Shown here: piece by piece, positions 42,836-54,155 of the stretch
Numbering within the stretch: the stretch's first letter is position 1
Layout: each line of letters starts with the position of its first letter
Source of the DNA: Verrucomicrobiia bacterium
GTDB taxonomy: Bacteria > Zixibacteria > MSB-5A5 > DSPP01
Length of the DNA stretch: 64,000 bases
Direction: 5' to 3'
Assembly (NCBI GenBank): GCA_035574275.1
Contig: DATLYY010000022.1
Span: 85,908-149,907, forward strand
Position numbers and translations under genes: made by a program
The notes under the pieces: generated by a model
What the model saw: only the letters and a program-made list of their open reading frames with translations
Database searches by the model: none
What the model was told of the DNA's origin: nothing

Positions 42836-42864
42836 AGACCGCGAAACAAGGAAGGCCGTATAAA

Positions 42865-44415
42865 ATGGATCTGAAAGAAAAACTCAAACTCCTTGAACAA
42901 ATGCGCCAGCAGGCGCTCTTGGGTGGGGGAGAGGCCCGTCTCGAAGAACAGCACAAAAAGGGGAAGCTCTCTGCGCGCGAGCGGCTCGCGCTTCTTCTGG
43001 ACGAGGAAAGCTTCGAGGAATTCGACCCGTTTGTCACCCATCGTTCCATCGGCTTCGGTTTGGAGAAGCAAAAGTATCTGGGGGACGGCGTGGTCACCGG
43101 CCACGGCAAAATCGACGGCCGCTCCGTTTTCGTCTTCTCGCAGGATTTCACCGTCTTTGGCGGCTCCTTGTCGGAAGCCCACGCCGAAAAAATCTGCAAG
43201 GTGATGGATTTGGCGTTGAAAAACGGCTGCCCGGTCATCGGCTTGAACGACTCCGGCGGCGCCCGCATTCAAGAGGGGGTGGTCAGCTTGGGCGGCTATG
43301 CCGATATTTTTCTGCGCAACACCCTTTGCTCCGGCGTCATTCCGCAAATCTCCGCCATCTTGGGCCCCTGCGCCGGCGGCGCGGTCTATTCCCCCGCCAT
43401 CACCGATTTTGTGGTAATGGTTCGCGGCACGAGCTATATGTTTGTTACCGGCCCGAACGTGGTCAAAACCGTCACCCACGAGGATGTCACCTTTGAGGAC
43501 TTGGGGGGCGCGGACGTTCACGCCGCCAAGTCCGGCGTGGCCCACTTCGCCGTCGATAATGAAATGGAGGCGTTGGAAAAAGTCCGAAAACTCGTTTCGT
43601 TCATTCCGTCCAATAATCTCGATGACCCCCCTTTGGTTGCTTCGAATGACTCGGCTGACCGGCAGGATGAAGAGCTGAACGGCATCGTGCCGGACAATCC
43701 CAACAAGCCGTACGACATTCGGGATGTCATCCGCCGGGTGGTGGATGGCGGCGATTTCTTTGAGGTCCACGAGCAGTACGCCGCCAACATCGTCGTCGGC
43801 TTCGCCCGCTTGGGCGGCCGTTCCATCGGCATTGTCGCCAATCAGCCCGCCATTCTGGCCGGTGTTCTGGACATCAATTCCTCGGCCAAAGGGGCCCGTT
43901 TCGTCCGTTTTTGCGACGCCTTCAACATTCCGTTGGTCACCTTCGAGGACGTCCCCGGCTTTCTCCCCGGCACGGCGCAGGAGCACGGCGGCATCATCAA
44001 ACACGGCTCCAAATTGCTTTATGCCTATTGCGAAGCAACGGTTCCCAAACTCACGGTGATTACCCGCAAGGCCTACGGCGGCGCCTACGACGTGATGTCC
44101 TCCAAACACATCCGCGGCGATTTTAACTACGCCTGGCCCTCGGCGGAGATTGCCGTGATGGGCCCCAAAGGGGCGGCCGAAATCATTTTCAAACGGGAAA
44201 TAGAAGCCGCCTCCAACCCACAGGAGTTGTTGGAGAAAAAAATCGAGGAATACCGCGAAAAATTCGCCAACCCCTACGAGGCGGCCGCCCGTGGTTACAT
44301 TGATGATATCATCGAACCCAAAGAAACCCGCCCCCGCCTAATCCGCGCGTTGGAGCTTTTGCAGAACAAAAAAGACACCGTCCCCCCCAAAAAGCACGGC
44401 AATATCCCCCTTTGA
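42865..44415 (+). CDS. pccB: Propionyl-CoA carboxylase beta (carboxyltransferase) subunit
   Basis: This carboxyltransferase of 516 residues moves CO2 from carboxybiotin to propionyl-CoA. Motifs include [53 protein letters not shown], and the late [14 protein letters not shown] typical of PCC beta (DVMSSKH). Biotin carboxylase and carrier genes follow after an inserted methyltransferase gene. Product is methylmalonyl-CoA, which feeds the epimerase and mutase encoded nearby. Confidence 0.93.
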   Translation: MDLKEKLKLLEQMRQQALLGGGEARLEEQHKKGKLSARERLALLLDEESFEEFDPFVTHRSIGFGLEKQKYLGDGVVTGHGKIDGRSVFVFSQDFTVFGGSLSEAHAEKICKVMDLALKNGCPVIGLNDSGGARIQEGVVSLGGYADIFLRNTLCSGVIPQISAILGPCAGGAVYSPAITDFVVMVRGTSYMFVTGPNVVKTVTHEDVTFEDLGGADVHAAKSGVAHFAVDNEMEALEKVRKLVSFIPSNNLDDPPLVASNDSADRQDEELNGIVPDNPNKPYDIRDVIRRVVDGGDFFEVHEQYAANIVVGFARLGGRSIGIVANQPAILAGVLDINSSAKGARFVRFCDAFNIPLVTFEDVPGFLPGTAQEHGGIIKHGSKLLYAYCEATVPKLTVITRKAYGGAYDVMSSKHIRGDFNYAWPSAEIAVMGPKGAAEIIFKREIEAASNPQELLEKKIEEYREKFANPYEAAARGYIDDIIEPKETRPRLIRALELLQNKKDTVPPKKHGNIPL

Positions 44416-44432
44416 GTTTTTCAGTTTTTTCT

Positions 44433-44459
44433 TGTCATTCTGAGCGAAGCGAAGAATCT
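44433..44459 (+). repeat. Repeat B, copy 1
   Basis: TGTCATTCTGAGCGAAGCG followed by AAGAATCT. Stem arms ATTCT and AGAAT are complementary. It is the left copy of a direct pair that brackets the methyltransferase gene. Confidence 0.9.
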
Positions 44460-44471
44460 TTCCATTGATTT

Positions 44472-45179
44472 ATGGAATTCTTCTCCACAAAAGCAGAGAA
44501 AAATTACGAATGGGCAAAGAACTTTCTTTCCCGCCGCGCCCCCAGCTTTCACTTCCGCTGGGACATTTATTTTTCGCTGCTTAGAGACTGTCTCGCCGCC
44601 TCCCGCTTCTGGCTGGATGCCGGCGCCGGGGAGAACAAAATCATCAACCAGTACGATTCTCTCGAATTTAAAGTGGGCGTCGATTCCAAAAACCCTTTGG
44701 CTAACCCCAAAAACTTTGTCCGTGCGCGGTTGGAAGCGCTTCCTTTTAAAAACGAAAGCTTCGACTTCATTTCCTCCCGCTATGTTCTGGAACATCTCGA
44801 AAAACCGGAACTGGTTTGGGCCGAATGGCGCCGGGTGCTAAAAAAGAGGGGGAAGGTTCTCATTCAAACCCCCAACATCTTGAGCTACATTTCTTTTCTT
44901 CCCCGGTTGTTACCCTACCGGCTCAAGCGTTATTTTCTCGTCCGTTTTTTCCTCATCTCTCCAAAGGACATCTTCCGTGTCTATCACCGCTTCAACCGTC
45001 CCGGAAAGTTCAAAAACCTCCCCGGCTTTGCCGTTGAAAAAATGATTTTATCCGAGGATATGCACCTGCACTTCCGCCCCCTTTTTTATTTATCTTATTT
45101 GGTGCATATGTTGACGCGCCTGCCAGAGCTGACTACTTTCCGCTCGACCATAACGGCGGTTTTGAAAAAACAAGAGTGA
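44472..45179 (+). CDS. Class I SAM-dependent methyltransferase
   Basis: This 235-residue protein has a methyltransferase_11-like core: WLDAGAGENKII is the SAM-binding motif I, VGVDSKNP the acidic strand, FDFISSRYVLEHL the motif preceding the substrate site, and KRGKVLIQTPN a later strand. Substrate unknown; the C-terminal region is basic and aromatic. It does not fit the carboxylase operon and lies between two direct copies of repeat B, so it looks like an inserted passenger. Confidence 0.83.
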   Translation: MEFFSTKAEKNYEWAKNFLSRRAPSFHFRWDIYFSLLRDCLAASRFWLDAGAGENKIINQYDSLEFKVGVDSKNPLANPKNFVRARLEALPFKNESFDFISSRYVLEHLEKPELVWAEWRRVLKKRGKVLIQTPNILSYISFLPRLLPYRLKRYFLVRFFLISPKDIFRVYHRFNRPGKFKNLPGFAVEKMILSEDMHLHFRPLFYLSYLVHMLTRLPELTTFRSTITAVLKKQE

Positions 45180-45180
45180 A

Positions 45181-45207
45181 TGTCATGCGGAGCGAAGCGA
45201 AGCATCT
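45181..45207 (+). repeat. Repeat B, copy 2
   Basis: TGTCATGCGGAGCGAAGCGA then AGCATCT. Arms ATGCG and AGCAT pair at four of five positions. It begins just after the methyltransferase stop. Confidence 0.88.
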
Positions 45208-45263
45208 GGGTGGGGAAAGGATGGGCTTTTTATTTTGATGTCTGTTGTCCGACCTTTCATTGT

Positions 45264-46756
<1,493 letters not shown>

Positions 46757-46763
<7 letters not shown>

Positions 46764-47269
46764 AAACCTATCATCTCGAGCTGGACGGAAAAAGCTACGA
46801 AGTCGGCGTCGAGAACTTGAACGGCACAATGGCCGTCACGATAAACGGCAAGACGCACACGGTCGATCTGGTCTCCCTGAACGGCGGCGGCGCTCTTTCT
46901 ATCTTGCTGGATGGCCGTTCCTATGATTTGGAGGTCAAGGAAAGCGAAAAAGGGCTTTCCGTTTTTGCCTCGGGTCAGCATTATGGCCTTCTGGTGGAGG
47001 AAGAGAAACTCTTTCGCGCCCGCCAGCTTTCCGGCGCCGGAAAGTCTACCTCAAAGGAAAAGGTGGTGCGCGCCCCGATGCCCGGTCTGGTTGTCAAAAT
47101 AGAAGTGGCCGTCGGACAGGATGTCCACCCCGGGCAGGGGCTTTTGGTCATGGAGGCGATGAAAATGGAAAACGAAATCAAAGCCGTTGGTGCCGGCCGG
47201 GTGAAGGAAATAAAAGTCGCCCAACGCCAGCCAGTGGAACAAAATCAAATTTTGATAACTCTCGAGTAA
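46757..47269 (+). CDS. Biotin carboxyl carrier subunit of propionyl-CoA carboxylase
   Basis: This biotinylated carrier of 170 residues shuttles CO2 between the carboxylase and PccB. An N-terminal beta-rich part of about 90 residues (starting YHLELDGKSYEVGVEN) may correspond to the BT bridging domain. The biotinyl domain has APMPGLVVKIEVAVGQ and the biotin-Lys motif VMEAMKMENEI. Overlaps the biotin carboxylase gene by 7 bases. Confidence 0.92.
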
Positions 47270-47316
47270 CGCTTTATAGAAAGCTGGTATCCCAACGATT
47301 AACAACAGGTTGAAGA

Positions 47317-48936
47317 TTGAAGAAAACGACAAAGAAAATCAATCGCACACCTCAAATAAAACTTTCCGGCTTGAGTTCCCAGCCCAAAATTGTCTATTCC
47401 CAAAAAGACGTCAAGAATTTCAAAGCGCTCGAAAAGCGCTTGGGCAAGCCGGGAGAGTTCCCCTTTACCCGCGGCATTTATCCCGATATGTACCGCGGCC
47501 GCCTCTGGACGATGCGCCAATACGCCGGCTACGGCACCGCCAAGGAATCGAACGAGCGCTACCGCTACCTTCTTTCACAAGGGGTGACGGGCCTTTCGGT
47601 CGCCTTTGATCTGCCCACCCAGATCGGCTACGATTCCGATTCTTTTTTTGCCGCCGGCGAAGTGGGCAAAACCGGCGTGGCCATTTGTTCCATAGAGGAT
47701 ATGGAGCTTTTGTTCGACGGCATCCCGCAGGACAAGGTCTCCGTCTCGATGACCATCAACGCCACCGCCATCATTTTGATGGCCCTCTATGTCGCCGTCG
47801 CCAAAAAGCGGGGCATTTCCTTATCCCAACTTTCCGGCACGGTCCAGAACGACATCTTGAAGGAATTCATCGCCCGCGGCACCTATATTTTTCCCCCAAA
47901 GCCGTCTATGCGCCTGGTCACCTCCATTTTTCAATATGCCAAGGAGCATCTGCCCAAGTGGAACACCATCTCGATTTCCGGTTATCACATCCGCGAGGCC
48001 GGCTCCACCGCCGCGCAGGAGCTTGCCTTCACCTTTGCCGATGCCATCGAATACGTCCGCGCCGCCTTGTCCGTGGGCTTGAAAATTGACGACTTTGCTC
48101 CCCGCCTTTCCTTTTTCTTCAACGCCCATCAGGATTTTTTCGAAGAAATCGCCAAATTCCGCGCCGCCCGCAGAATTTGGGCGCGGATTATGAAGGAAAA
48201 ATTCAAGGCCAAAAAGCCGGATTCCTTGAAGCTCCGCTTTCACACCCAAACCGCCGGCTCCTCCTTGACTGCCCAGCAGCCGGAAGTGAATTTGGTCCGC
48301 ACCACGCTCGAAGCCCTTTCCGCCGTCTTGGGGGGAACCCAATCGTTGCACACCAATGCATACGATGAAGCCCTCGCCCTGCCCACCGAAAAATCGGCTC
48401 AATTGGCCCTTCGCACCCAGCAGGTGATTGCCCACGAGTCCGGCGTCCCGGCCACGGTTGACCCTTTGGCCGGCTCCTATTATGTCGAGCATCTGACCGA
48501 CCGGCTGGAGGAGGAGTGCTGGGAGTACCTGAAGAAAATTGAAAAAATGGGGGGCGCTTTGGCTTGCGTGGAAGCCGGTTTCTTCCAGCGTGAAATTCAA
48601 CAAAGCGCCTACGAGTACCAAAAGCAGGTCGAAAGGGGAGAGCGAATCGTTGTCGGCGTCAACAAATTTGTCGAAAATGATTCCTTCACCGGTAAAATCC
48701 TGAAAGTCGACCCCAAAGTCCGCGAAGACCAAATGGCCCGCCTTTCCGATTTGCGCCACCGCCGAAATAACGAAACCGTTAAGCAAAAGCTTGAGGCATT
48801 GCGAAAAGTAGCGAAAGGTACGGATGGAATGTTCCCGGTCATTCTGGACTGCGTCGAAAATTATGTCACCCTCGGTGAAATCTGCACTGTCCTGCGCGAA
48901 GAATGGGGCGAATACCGCGGAGCGGTGGTTTTGTGA
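47317..48936 (+). CDS. Methylmalonyl-CoA mutase large subunit, paralogue 2
   Basis: This is a second B12-dependent acyl-CoA mutase catalytic subunit, 539 residues, again without a B12 domain. Motifs are [59 protein letters not shown] and [16 protein letters not shown]. Tyr55 (TRGIYPDMY) and the Arg in PSMR align with MCM Tyr89 and Arg207, so this one is the likelier true methylmalonyl-CoA mutase. The epimerase follows by GTGA overlap, supporting that. TTG start preceded by AACAGG. Confidence 0.92.
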   Translation: MKKTTKKINRTPQIKLSGLSSQPKIVYSQKDVKNFKALEKRLGKPGEFPFTRGIYPDMYRGRLWTMRQYAGYGTAKESNERYRYLLSQGVTGLSVAFDLPTQIGYDSDSFFAAGEVGKTGVAICSIEDMELLFDGIPQDKVSVSMTINATAIILMALYVAVAKKRGISLSQLSGTVQNDILKEFIARGTYIFPPKPSMRLVTSIFQYAKEHLPKWNTISISGYHIREAGSTAAQELAFTFADAIEYVRAALSVGLKIDDFAPRLSFFFNAHQDFFEEIAKFRAARRIWARIMKEKFKAKKPDSLKLRFHTQTAGSSLTAQQPEVNLVRTTLEALSAVLGGTQSLHTNAYDEALALPTEKSAQLALRTQQVIAHESGVPATVDPLAGSYYVEHLTDRLEEECWEYLKKIEKMGGALACVEAGFFQREIQQSAYEYQKQVERGERIVVGVNKFVENDSFTGKILKVDPKVREDQMARLSDLRHRRNNETVKQKLEALRKVAKGTDGMFPVILDCVENYVTLGEICTVLREEWGEYRGAVVL

Positions 48937-49334
48937 ACTACAAAATTGACCACTTAGGCATCGCGGTTCGGAACCTCAAGGAATCCGTGGAATTCTACCT
49001 CAAAAATTTTGGCGGCGAACCCTCCCGGGTTTTTGAATCGGACGCGGACAGTGTCCTGATTCAATTCGTCCATTATGGCAATCAGCGTATCGAATTGCTT
49101 CAGCCGATTACGAAGTATTCCCCCATTGCCCGTTTTCTGGAGAAAAACGGCCCCGGCCTGCACCACCTCTGCTTCGGCGTTCAAAATATTGTTACCGAAC
49201 TGGCCCGCTTGAAAACCGAGGGTTTCCGGCTCATCGATGAAGTTCCCCGCATCGGCGCCGAAGGTAAAAAAATCGCCTTCCTCCACCCCAAATCCTCCGG
49301 CGGGGTTCTAATCGAACTCAAAGAAACCGCCTAA
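48933..49334 (+). CDS. mce: Methylmalonyl-CoA epimerase
   Basis: Mce interconverts (S)- and (R)-methylmalonyl-CoA, linking the carboxylase to the mutase. The 133-residue VOC-fold protein starts [17 protein letters not shown] (metal His). It has [11 protein letters not shown] (second His) and ends [10 protein letters not shown] (metal Glu). The GTG start at 48933 overlaps the mutase stop (GTGA); an upstream in-frame start at 48903 lies within the mutase gene. Confidence 0.94.
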   Translation: MNYKIDHLGIAVRNLKESVEFYLKNFGGEPSRVFESDADSVLIQFVHYGNQRIELLQPITKYSPIARFLEKNGPGLHHLCFGVQNIVTELARLKTEGFRLIDEVPRIGAEGKKIAFLHPKSSGGVLIELKETA

Positions 49335-49339
49335 GAACG

Positions 49340-49366
49340 TAGAGGCACGGCGAGCCGTGCCCTACT
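49340..49366 (+). repeat. REP-like element A4
   Basis: GTAGAGGCACGGCGAGCCGT followed by GCCCTAC: the REP head and palindrome with one base changed at the head, six bases after the mce stop. Confidence 0.85.
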
Positions 49367-49402
49367 TGCCTTTGTTTTCGCCGGCTCGTATTATCCCAAT
49401 GA

Positions 49403-51007
49403 ATGACGCCACAGGATTTTACTCAAATGGAGGTTTTGGCCACCGCTTTTCAGGTCAAAACCGGCGGCGAAAACCGCAAAAAACACCAGTTTTTGCGGGA
49501 TGAATACCTAACCCGACGCAAAGAGGCAGCAGTTGGTGGAAGTGAAGAGGCCCGCAAAAAGCACACCTCCGCCGGCAAAATGATGGTGCGGGAGCGGATT
49601 CGCAAACTTCTGGACCCCGATTCCGCCTTCCTCGAACTTTCGCCGCTGGCGGCCAACGGCCTCTACGGCGGCGGCATCCACGCCGCCGGACTCGTGACCG
49701 GCATCGGCTATGTCTCCGGTAGGCCGGTGATGGTTGTCGCCAACGACGCCACCATCAAAGGGGGAACCTATTTTCCGGTCACGGTCAAAAAGCACCTCCG
49801 CGCGCAGGAAATCGCCTTACGATTGAATCTGCCCTGCATCTATCTGGTCGATTCCGGCGGCGCGTTTCTCCCCCTGCAGGCCGATGTTTTCCCCGACCGG
49901 GAGCATTTTGGCCGGATTTTTTACAACCAGGCCCGAATGTCCGCCGCCCGCGTTTTCCAAATCGCCGTCGTTTTGGGCTCCTGCACGGCGGGGGGGGCCT
50001 ACATCCCGGCAATGAGCGATGAATCGATAATCGTCAAAAATCAGGGCACCATCTTCTTGGGCGGCCCGCCATTGGTCAAGGCCGCCACGGGGGAGGAGGT
50101 GAGCGCCGAGGAACTGGGGGGCGGCGATTTGCACTCGCGCCGCTCCGGCGTCACCGACCATCTGGCGGAAAACGAGGAGGAGGCCCTGGAGCGCTGCCGC
50201 GCGATTGTCGCCACGCTGCCCAAGCCGACCCAGACCTTCGGCCAGCCGCGCGCCGAGACCGAAGAGCCCTTGTACGATTTTGACGAACTGTATGACATCA
50301 TGCCCGCAGACATCCGCAAGCCCTGGGACGTGCGGGAGCTTCTGGCCCGGCTTCTGGACGGCAGCCGCTTCCTTGAATTCAAACAGCTCTACGGCACCAC
50401 GCTCGTCTGCGGCTTCGGTTCCATCTACGGCTATCAAGTGGGCGTCCTGGCCAACAACGGCGTTCTCTTTTCCGATTCGGCCTTGAAGGCCACCCATTTC
50501 ATCGAGCTTTGCAACCAGCGCCAGATCCCCCTTTTATTTTTGCAGAATATTACCGGTTTTATGGTCGGCCGGGAGGCGGAAGCGGGGGGCATCGCCAAGG
50601 ACGGCGCCAAAATGGTGATGGCGGTGGCCAATTCGAACATCCCCAAACTGACCGTGATTATCGGCGGCAGCTACGGAGCGGGGAATTATGCAATGTGCGG
50701 GCGGGCCTACGAGCCGGTCTTTTTATGGATGTGGCCGCAGGGACGCATCTCGGTTATGGGCGGCGAGCAGGCCGCGATGGTCCTTTCCACCGTCAAGCGG
50801 GAGGCGACGCCGGAAGAAAAAGAGGCGATTGAAAAGCCGATTTTGGAAAAATACGAAATCGAGGGCTCCCCTTATTTCTCGACCGCCCGCCTGTGGGATG
50901 ACGGAATTTTGTTGCCGGAAGAAACCCGCGCCACCCTGGGGCTGGCCCTCGAACTTGCTTACCAGTCCCCCTATCAGGAGACCCGCTTTGGCGTTTTTCG
51001 AATGTAA
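49403..51007 (+). CDS. mccB: Methylcrotonyl-CoA carboxylase beta subunit
   Basis: This carboxyltransferase of 534 residues is for 3-methylcrotonyl-CoA (leucine breakdown). Diagnostic stretches are [60 protein letters not shown] and [17 protein letters not shown], which match MCC beta rather than PCC beta. It starts the leucine-degradation run. The hydratase gene begins 20 bases before its stop. Confidence 0.94.
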   Translation: MTPQDFTQMEVLATAFQVKTGGENRKKHQFLRDEYLTRRKEAAVGGSEEARKKHTSAGKMMVRERIRKLLDPDSAFLELSPLAANGLYGGGIHAAGLVTGIGYVSGRPVMVVANDATIKGGTYFPVTVKKHLRAQEIALRLNLPCIYLVDSGGAFLPLQADVFPDREHFGRIFYNQARMSAARVFQIAVVLGSCTAGGAYIPAMSDESIIVKNQGTIFLGGPPLVKAATGEEVSAEELGGGDLHSRRSGVTDHLAENEEEALERCRAIVATLPKPTQTFGQPRAETEEPLYDFDELYDIMPADIRKPWDVRELLARLLDGSRFLEFKQLYGTTLVCGFGSIYGYQVGVLANNGVLFSDSALKATHFIELCNQRQIPLLFLQNITGFMVGREAEAGGIAKDGAKMVMAVANSNIPKLTVIIGGSYGAGNYAMCGRAYEPVFLWMWPQGRISVMGGEQAAMVLSTVKREATPEEKEAIEKPILEKYEIEGSPYFSTARLWDDGILLPEETRATLGLALELAYQSPYQETRFGVFRM

Positions 51008-51779
51008 GTTTCTTTCCGTCGAGCGGGAAGGTATGGCCGCCACCGTCTGGCTTTCCCGTCCGGAGGTCAAAAACGCCTTTCATCCCGACTTGATTGCCGA
51101 GCTGGCTTCCGTTTTTTCGACTTTGGCCTCGGATGACAAACTGCGGGTCGTCTTCCTGCGCGGCAGGGGGGATGTCTTCTGCGCCGGGGCGGATATGAAC
51201 TGGATGAAGTCCAGTTTGAGTTTCACCGCCGCCCAAAACATTGAGGACGCCCAAAAACTTTCCCGGATGCTTTCCATTATTAATGAATTTCCTGCTCCAG
51301 TAATTGGCCTCGTTCAGGGCGCCGCTTTGGGCGGCGGCGTCGGCCTGGTTGCCGTCTGCGACCATGTGGTGGCCGAAAGCAAAACGGTTTTCGGCTTGAC
51401 CGAAGTGCGCGTCGGGCTGATTCCCGCCGTCGTCGGTCCGTTTGTGATTGGCAAAATCGGCTTGTCGCAGGCCCGTTCGCTGTTCCTTTCCGGTGAAAAA
51501 TTCGGCGCCGCCGCCGCACTGCGCATCGGGCTGGTTCACGAAATGACGGAGGGGGAGGCCGGTTTGAACGAGGCACAGAAAAAATGGACGGAGATTTTCA
51601 AAAAAGCCGCGCCGGGAGCCGTCCGTTCCGCCAAGAAGTATCTGGCCAAGTGGCCCTTCCCCCCGGCGGACATCAACGATCAGGCCGCTGTCTGGATGGC
51701 CCAGTTGCGCACGGGCAAAGAAGCCCAGGCCGGTTTTGCCTCCTTTTTTGAGAAAAAAACTCCCCCTTGGGCGGAATAA
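50988..51779 (+). CDS. liuC: Enoyl-CoA hydratase/isomerase, probable methylglutaconyl-CoA hydratase
   Basis: This crotonase-fold protein of 263 residues has [13 protein letters not shown], the oxyanion-hole segment [32 protein letters not shown] and the catalytic-Glu region [14 protein letters not shown]. The motif AGADMNWM together with its place between MCC subunits fits methylglutaconyl-CoA hydratase, which yields HMG-CoA. Start is TTG 50988: AGGAG lies exactly 7 bases upstream and the crotonase fold begins right after. The frame is open to 50688, inside mccB. Confidence 0.88.
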   Translation: MAFFECKFLSVEREGMAATVWLSRPEVKNAFHPDLIAELASVFSTLASDDKLRVVFLRGRGDVFCAGADMNWMKSSLSFTAAQNIEDAQKLSRMLSIINEFPAPVIGLVQGAALGGGVGLVAVCDHVVAESKTVFGLTEVRVGLIPAVVGPFVIGKIGLSQARSLFLSGEKFGAAAALRIGLVHEMTEGEAGLNEAQKKWTEIFKKAAPGAVRSAKKYLAKWPFPPADINDQAAVWMAQLRTGKEAQAGFASFFEKKTPPWAE

Positions 51780-51788
51780 TGTCGCCAT

Positions 51789-51815
51789 TGTCATTCTGAG
51801 CGCAGCGAAGAATCT
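51789..51815 (+). repeat. Repeat B, copy 3
   Basis: TGTCATTCTGAGCGCAGCG then AAGAATCT, between the hydratase and the MCC biotin carboxylase genes. Confidence 0.9.
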
Positions 51816-51827
51816 CGAATTGGTTCA

Positions 51828-53315
51828 ATGCAGAATAAACGCCTCTTTATAGCCAACCGCGGCGAAATCGCCATCCGCATCATCCAGGCCGCCCGCGAAC
51901 TCGGTTTCTTCACCATCCTGCCGGCGGCGGTGGATGATTTGGGCTCGATTGCCGCCCAAGAAGCCGACTTGGTCTGTCCGCTTGAAGGGAAAGGGATTTC
52001 CGAAACCTACCTTTCCATTCCGAAATTGATAAAGCTGGCCAAAGAAAACCAGGCCGGCTTTGTCCACCCCGGCTACGGCTTTTTGAGCGAGAATAAAGAA
52101 TTTGCCAAGGCTGTTCTGGATGCCGGAATGCAATGGGTCGGCCCGCCGCCTGCGTCAATGGAGCTTTTATCCTCCAAGGTTCAGGCCAAGGAGCTTTGCA
52201 ATAAACTCAACATCCCAACCGTTCCCTTCGTAACTTTTCAAAAACAGGTCTCGCAAAAAGAATTGGATGCTGCGGCGGGGCAAATCGGCTTTCCGCTTCT
52301 GGTAAAGGCCTCCGCCGGCGGCGGCGGCCGGGGAATGCGCAAGGTTTTCGAACCGGAGAAGTTTGCGGAAGCGGTGAACTCGGCCCAACGGGAATCCCAA
52401 TCCGCCTTCGGCGACTCGACTGTCTTTGTCGAAAGATTGGTCAGCCCCGCCCGCCATATCGAAGTGCAGGTCTTGGGGGACAAAAACGGCAAGGTGGTGG
52501 CCGTGGGGGAGCGGGATTGCTCGGTTCAAAGGCGCCACCAGAAAATCATCGAAGAAACCCCCTCGCCGGTGATTTCAGAAGTTCAGCGAAAATTCTTGGA
52601 GGATGCCGCCGTCCGGCTTCTGTCCGAGGCGGGATACTCCAACGCCGGTACGGTCGAGTTCATTTTCGATTCCAAAGGGGAATGGTATTTTCTTGAAGTA
52701 AACACCCGCCTGCAGGTGGAGCATCCGATTACCGAAGAGCGCTACGGCGTTGATTTGGTGCAGTGGCAGCTCCGAATTGCGCAGGATGAAAGCATCTTTC
52801 TGGGGGATTTGCATCCCAAAGGATGCGCCATTGAAGCCCGGCTCTATGCCGAAAACCCCTATCAGGGCTTCACCCCCCAGCCCGGCCGGGTTTATGAATT
52901 GGCTTTTCCCCGCGCCAAGGGGGTGCGAATCGAAACCGGCTTTGGAAATTCCGGGATGATTTCAGCCAACTACGACCCCCTCCTGGCCAAAATCATCGCC
53001 TGGGCGCCAACGCGCAAAGAAGCGATTGCCAAATTGGCCGCCGCCCTGCGGGAAACGACCATCGTCGGCCCCACCACCAACCGGGATTTTCTGATTGCCG
53101 TTTTGGAACATCCCAAGTTTACGGAAGGGAATTATCACACCCACTTCGTGGAGGAAACCTTCGACGGCTCTCCGCCAAGCTGGAACAAAGAGAGCTTGGC
53201 GCAGGTTTTAAGTTTGGCCTTTGAGTCATCTTCTGTCGTGGAAACCGGAAAGACGCCCATGCAAAGGCAGGACTCGCTTTTCAGAAAGCTTCCATTGGGA
53301 AGGGACTACCTGTGA
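51828..53315 (+). CDS. mccA: Biotin carboxylase subunit of methylcrotonyl-CoA carboxylase
   Basis: This ATP-grasp biotin carboxylase of 495 residues starts NKRLFIANRGEIAIRIIQA. It has HPGYGFLSENKEFA, KASAGGGGRGMRKVFEP, HIEVQVLGD, ERDCSVQRRHQKII and EVNTRLQVEHPITEE. As with the PCC set, the chain ends after the carboxylase domain and the carrier is separate. Position between the MCC hydratase and carrier genes, rather than sequence alone, assigns it to MCC. GTGA overlap with the carrier gene. Confidence 0.92.
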   Translation: MQNKRLFIANRGEIAIRIIQAARELGFFTILPAAVDDLGSIAAQEADLVCPLEGKGISETYLSIPKLIKLAKENQAGFVHPGYGFLSENKEFAKAVLDAGMQWVGPPPASMELLSSKVQAKELCNKLNIPTVPFVTFQKQVSQKELDAAAGQIGFPLLVKASAGGGGRGMRKVFEPEKFAEAVNSAQRESQSAFGDSTVFVERLVSPARHIEVQVLGDKNGKVVAVGERDCSVQRRHQKIIEETPSPVISEVQRKFLEDAAVRLLSEAGYSNAGTVEFIFDSKGEWYFLEVNTRLQVEHPITEERYGVDLVQWQLRIAQDESIFLGDLHPKGCAIEARLYAENPYQGFTPQPGRVYELAFPRAKGVRIETGFGNSGMISANYDPLLAKIIAWAPTRKEAIAKLAAALRETTIVGPTTNRDFLIAVLEHPKFTEGNYHTHFVEETFDGSPPSWNKESLAQVLSLAFESSSVVETGKTPMQRQDSLFRKLPLGRDYL

Positions 53316-53779
53316 GCACCCGCAAATTCTCGATTGTCTTGCCCAACGGCCAAAGCACAGCCGTTGAAATGATAAAACATTACGACCGTATTGAAGTCCG
53401 CCTCGACGGCGAACCGGTCAGCGTTTCAAAAAGCCGCCTGAAAGGGAAAATTTTGCGGCAGGGAAAGCAGATTCTCGTTTCCACGCCGCAAATGCAGGGG
53501 GTTCTGGAAATCGTCGAGCCGGGCCGCAAAGCGGCTCCTACGGGCGGCGCCGAACAGACGGCATTGGCCGCCACCTTTCCGGGACGCGTGGTCAAGCTTC
53601 TGGTCGGCCCCAAACGCTGGGTCAACGCCGGGGAAATGCTGGTCGTTTTGGAGGCGATGAAGATGGAATTCTCCTTTCGCGCCCCGGAAAAGATATTCAT
53701 CGAGGAAGTGCTGGTGAAGGAAGGGGAAGTTCTGGAAAAAGGCCGCCCCTTCTTCAAATGCTCCACTAATGATAAGTAA
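53312..53779 (+). CDS. Biotin carboxyl carrier subunit of methylcrotonyl-CoA carboxylase
   Basis: This biotin carrier of 155 residues has an N-terminal beta-rich region of about 70 residues, a linker (GRKAAPTGGAEQ) and a biotinyl domain with TFPGRVVKLLVGPKRW and the biotin-Lys motif LEAMKMEFSF. The linker codons (53521-53541) are a reverse-strand REP-like palindrome, see findings. GTG start overlaps mccA. Four bases after its stop comes repeat B copy 4. Confidence 0.9.
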   Translation: MSTRKFSIVLPNGQSTAVEMIKHYDRIEVRLDGEPVSVSKSRLKGKILRQGKQILVSTPQMQGVLEIVEPGRKAAPTGGAEQTALAATFPGRVVKLLVGPKRWVNAGEMLVVLEAMKMEFSFRAPEKIFIEEVLVKEGEVLEKGRPFFKCSTNDK

Positions 53780-53782
53780 AGT

Positions 53783-53809
53783 TGTCATGCTGAGCGAAGC
53801 GAAGCATCT
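53783..53809 (+). repeat. Repeat B, copy 4
   Basis: TGTCATGCTGAGCGAAGCG then AAGCATCT. Arms ATGCT and AGCAT pair fully, a compensated change relative to ATTCT/AGAAT in other copies. Confidence 0.9.
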
Positions 53810-53826
53810 CGCAGTTGGAATGTCGC

Positions 53827-54141
53827 ATGAAACAGTACTACGTCTATATAATGACGAATAAATCGAAGACTTTGTACACCGGTGTAACCAACAACCTGGA
53901 ACGCCGCGTTTATGAACACAAACAGATGCTTATTCCTGGATTCAGCAAAAAGTACAGGATTACACAATTGGTTTACTTCGAGGCCGGCCCCGATATTCGT
54001 GAGGCCATAAGCCGGGAAAAACAGATCAAGGGCTGGTTGCGTTCAAAGAAGATTGCATTGATTGAATCGGTTAATCCAAAATGGGAAGATTTGAGTGCCG
54101 ACTGGTATGAAAACCCAGATTCTTCGCTGCGCTCAGAATGA
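53827..54141 (+). CDS. Small GIY-YIG nuclease-domain protein bounded by repeat B
   Basis: This 104-residue single-domain GIY-YIG protein starts MKQYYVYIMTN. It has LYTGVTNNLERRVYEH with the catalytic Arg and EAISREKQIKGW with the metal Glu; homologues are widespread YhbQ-like small proteins. The last residues (NPDSSLRSE) and the stop are encoded by the inverted repeat B copy. It is only distantly similar to the GIY-YIG protein at 31621-31890. ATG 53827 fits the family start; an earlier in-frame start at 53815 adds four residues. Confidence 0.88.
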   Translation: MKQYYVYIMTNKSKTLYTGVTNNLERRVYEHKQMLIPGFSKKYRITQLVYFEAGPDIREAISREKQIKGWLRSKKIALIESVNPKWEDLSADWYENPDSSLRSE

Positions 54142-54143
54142 CA
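54117..54143 (-). repeat. Repeat B, copy 5 (inverted)
   Basis: AGATTCTTCGCTGCGCTCAG then AATGACA, the reverse complement of the repeat B core. It encodes the C-terminus and stop codon of the GIY-YIG gene. Confidence 0.9.
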
Positions 54144-54155
54144 GGAAAGTGAAAA

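Larger units (their letters stand above)
53783..54143 (+). mobile_element. Inverted-repeat-bounded GIY-YIG unit
   Basis: A 361-bp segment starts with repeat B in direct orientation (copy 4) and ends with repeat B inverted (copy 5), with one GIY-YIG gene between. It fills the whole gap between the MCC carrier gene and HMG-CoA lyase, which otherwise look operonic. Calling it a mobile unit is an inference from layout. Confidence 0.5.

Noticed and set aside
42865..44415. pccB as an acetyl-CoA carboxylase or glutaconyl-CoA decarboxylase subunit
   Set aside because: The DVMSSKH motif and the neighbours (epimerase, mutase) favour propionyl-CoA; the alternative was not supported by any neighbouring gene.
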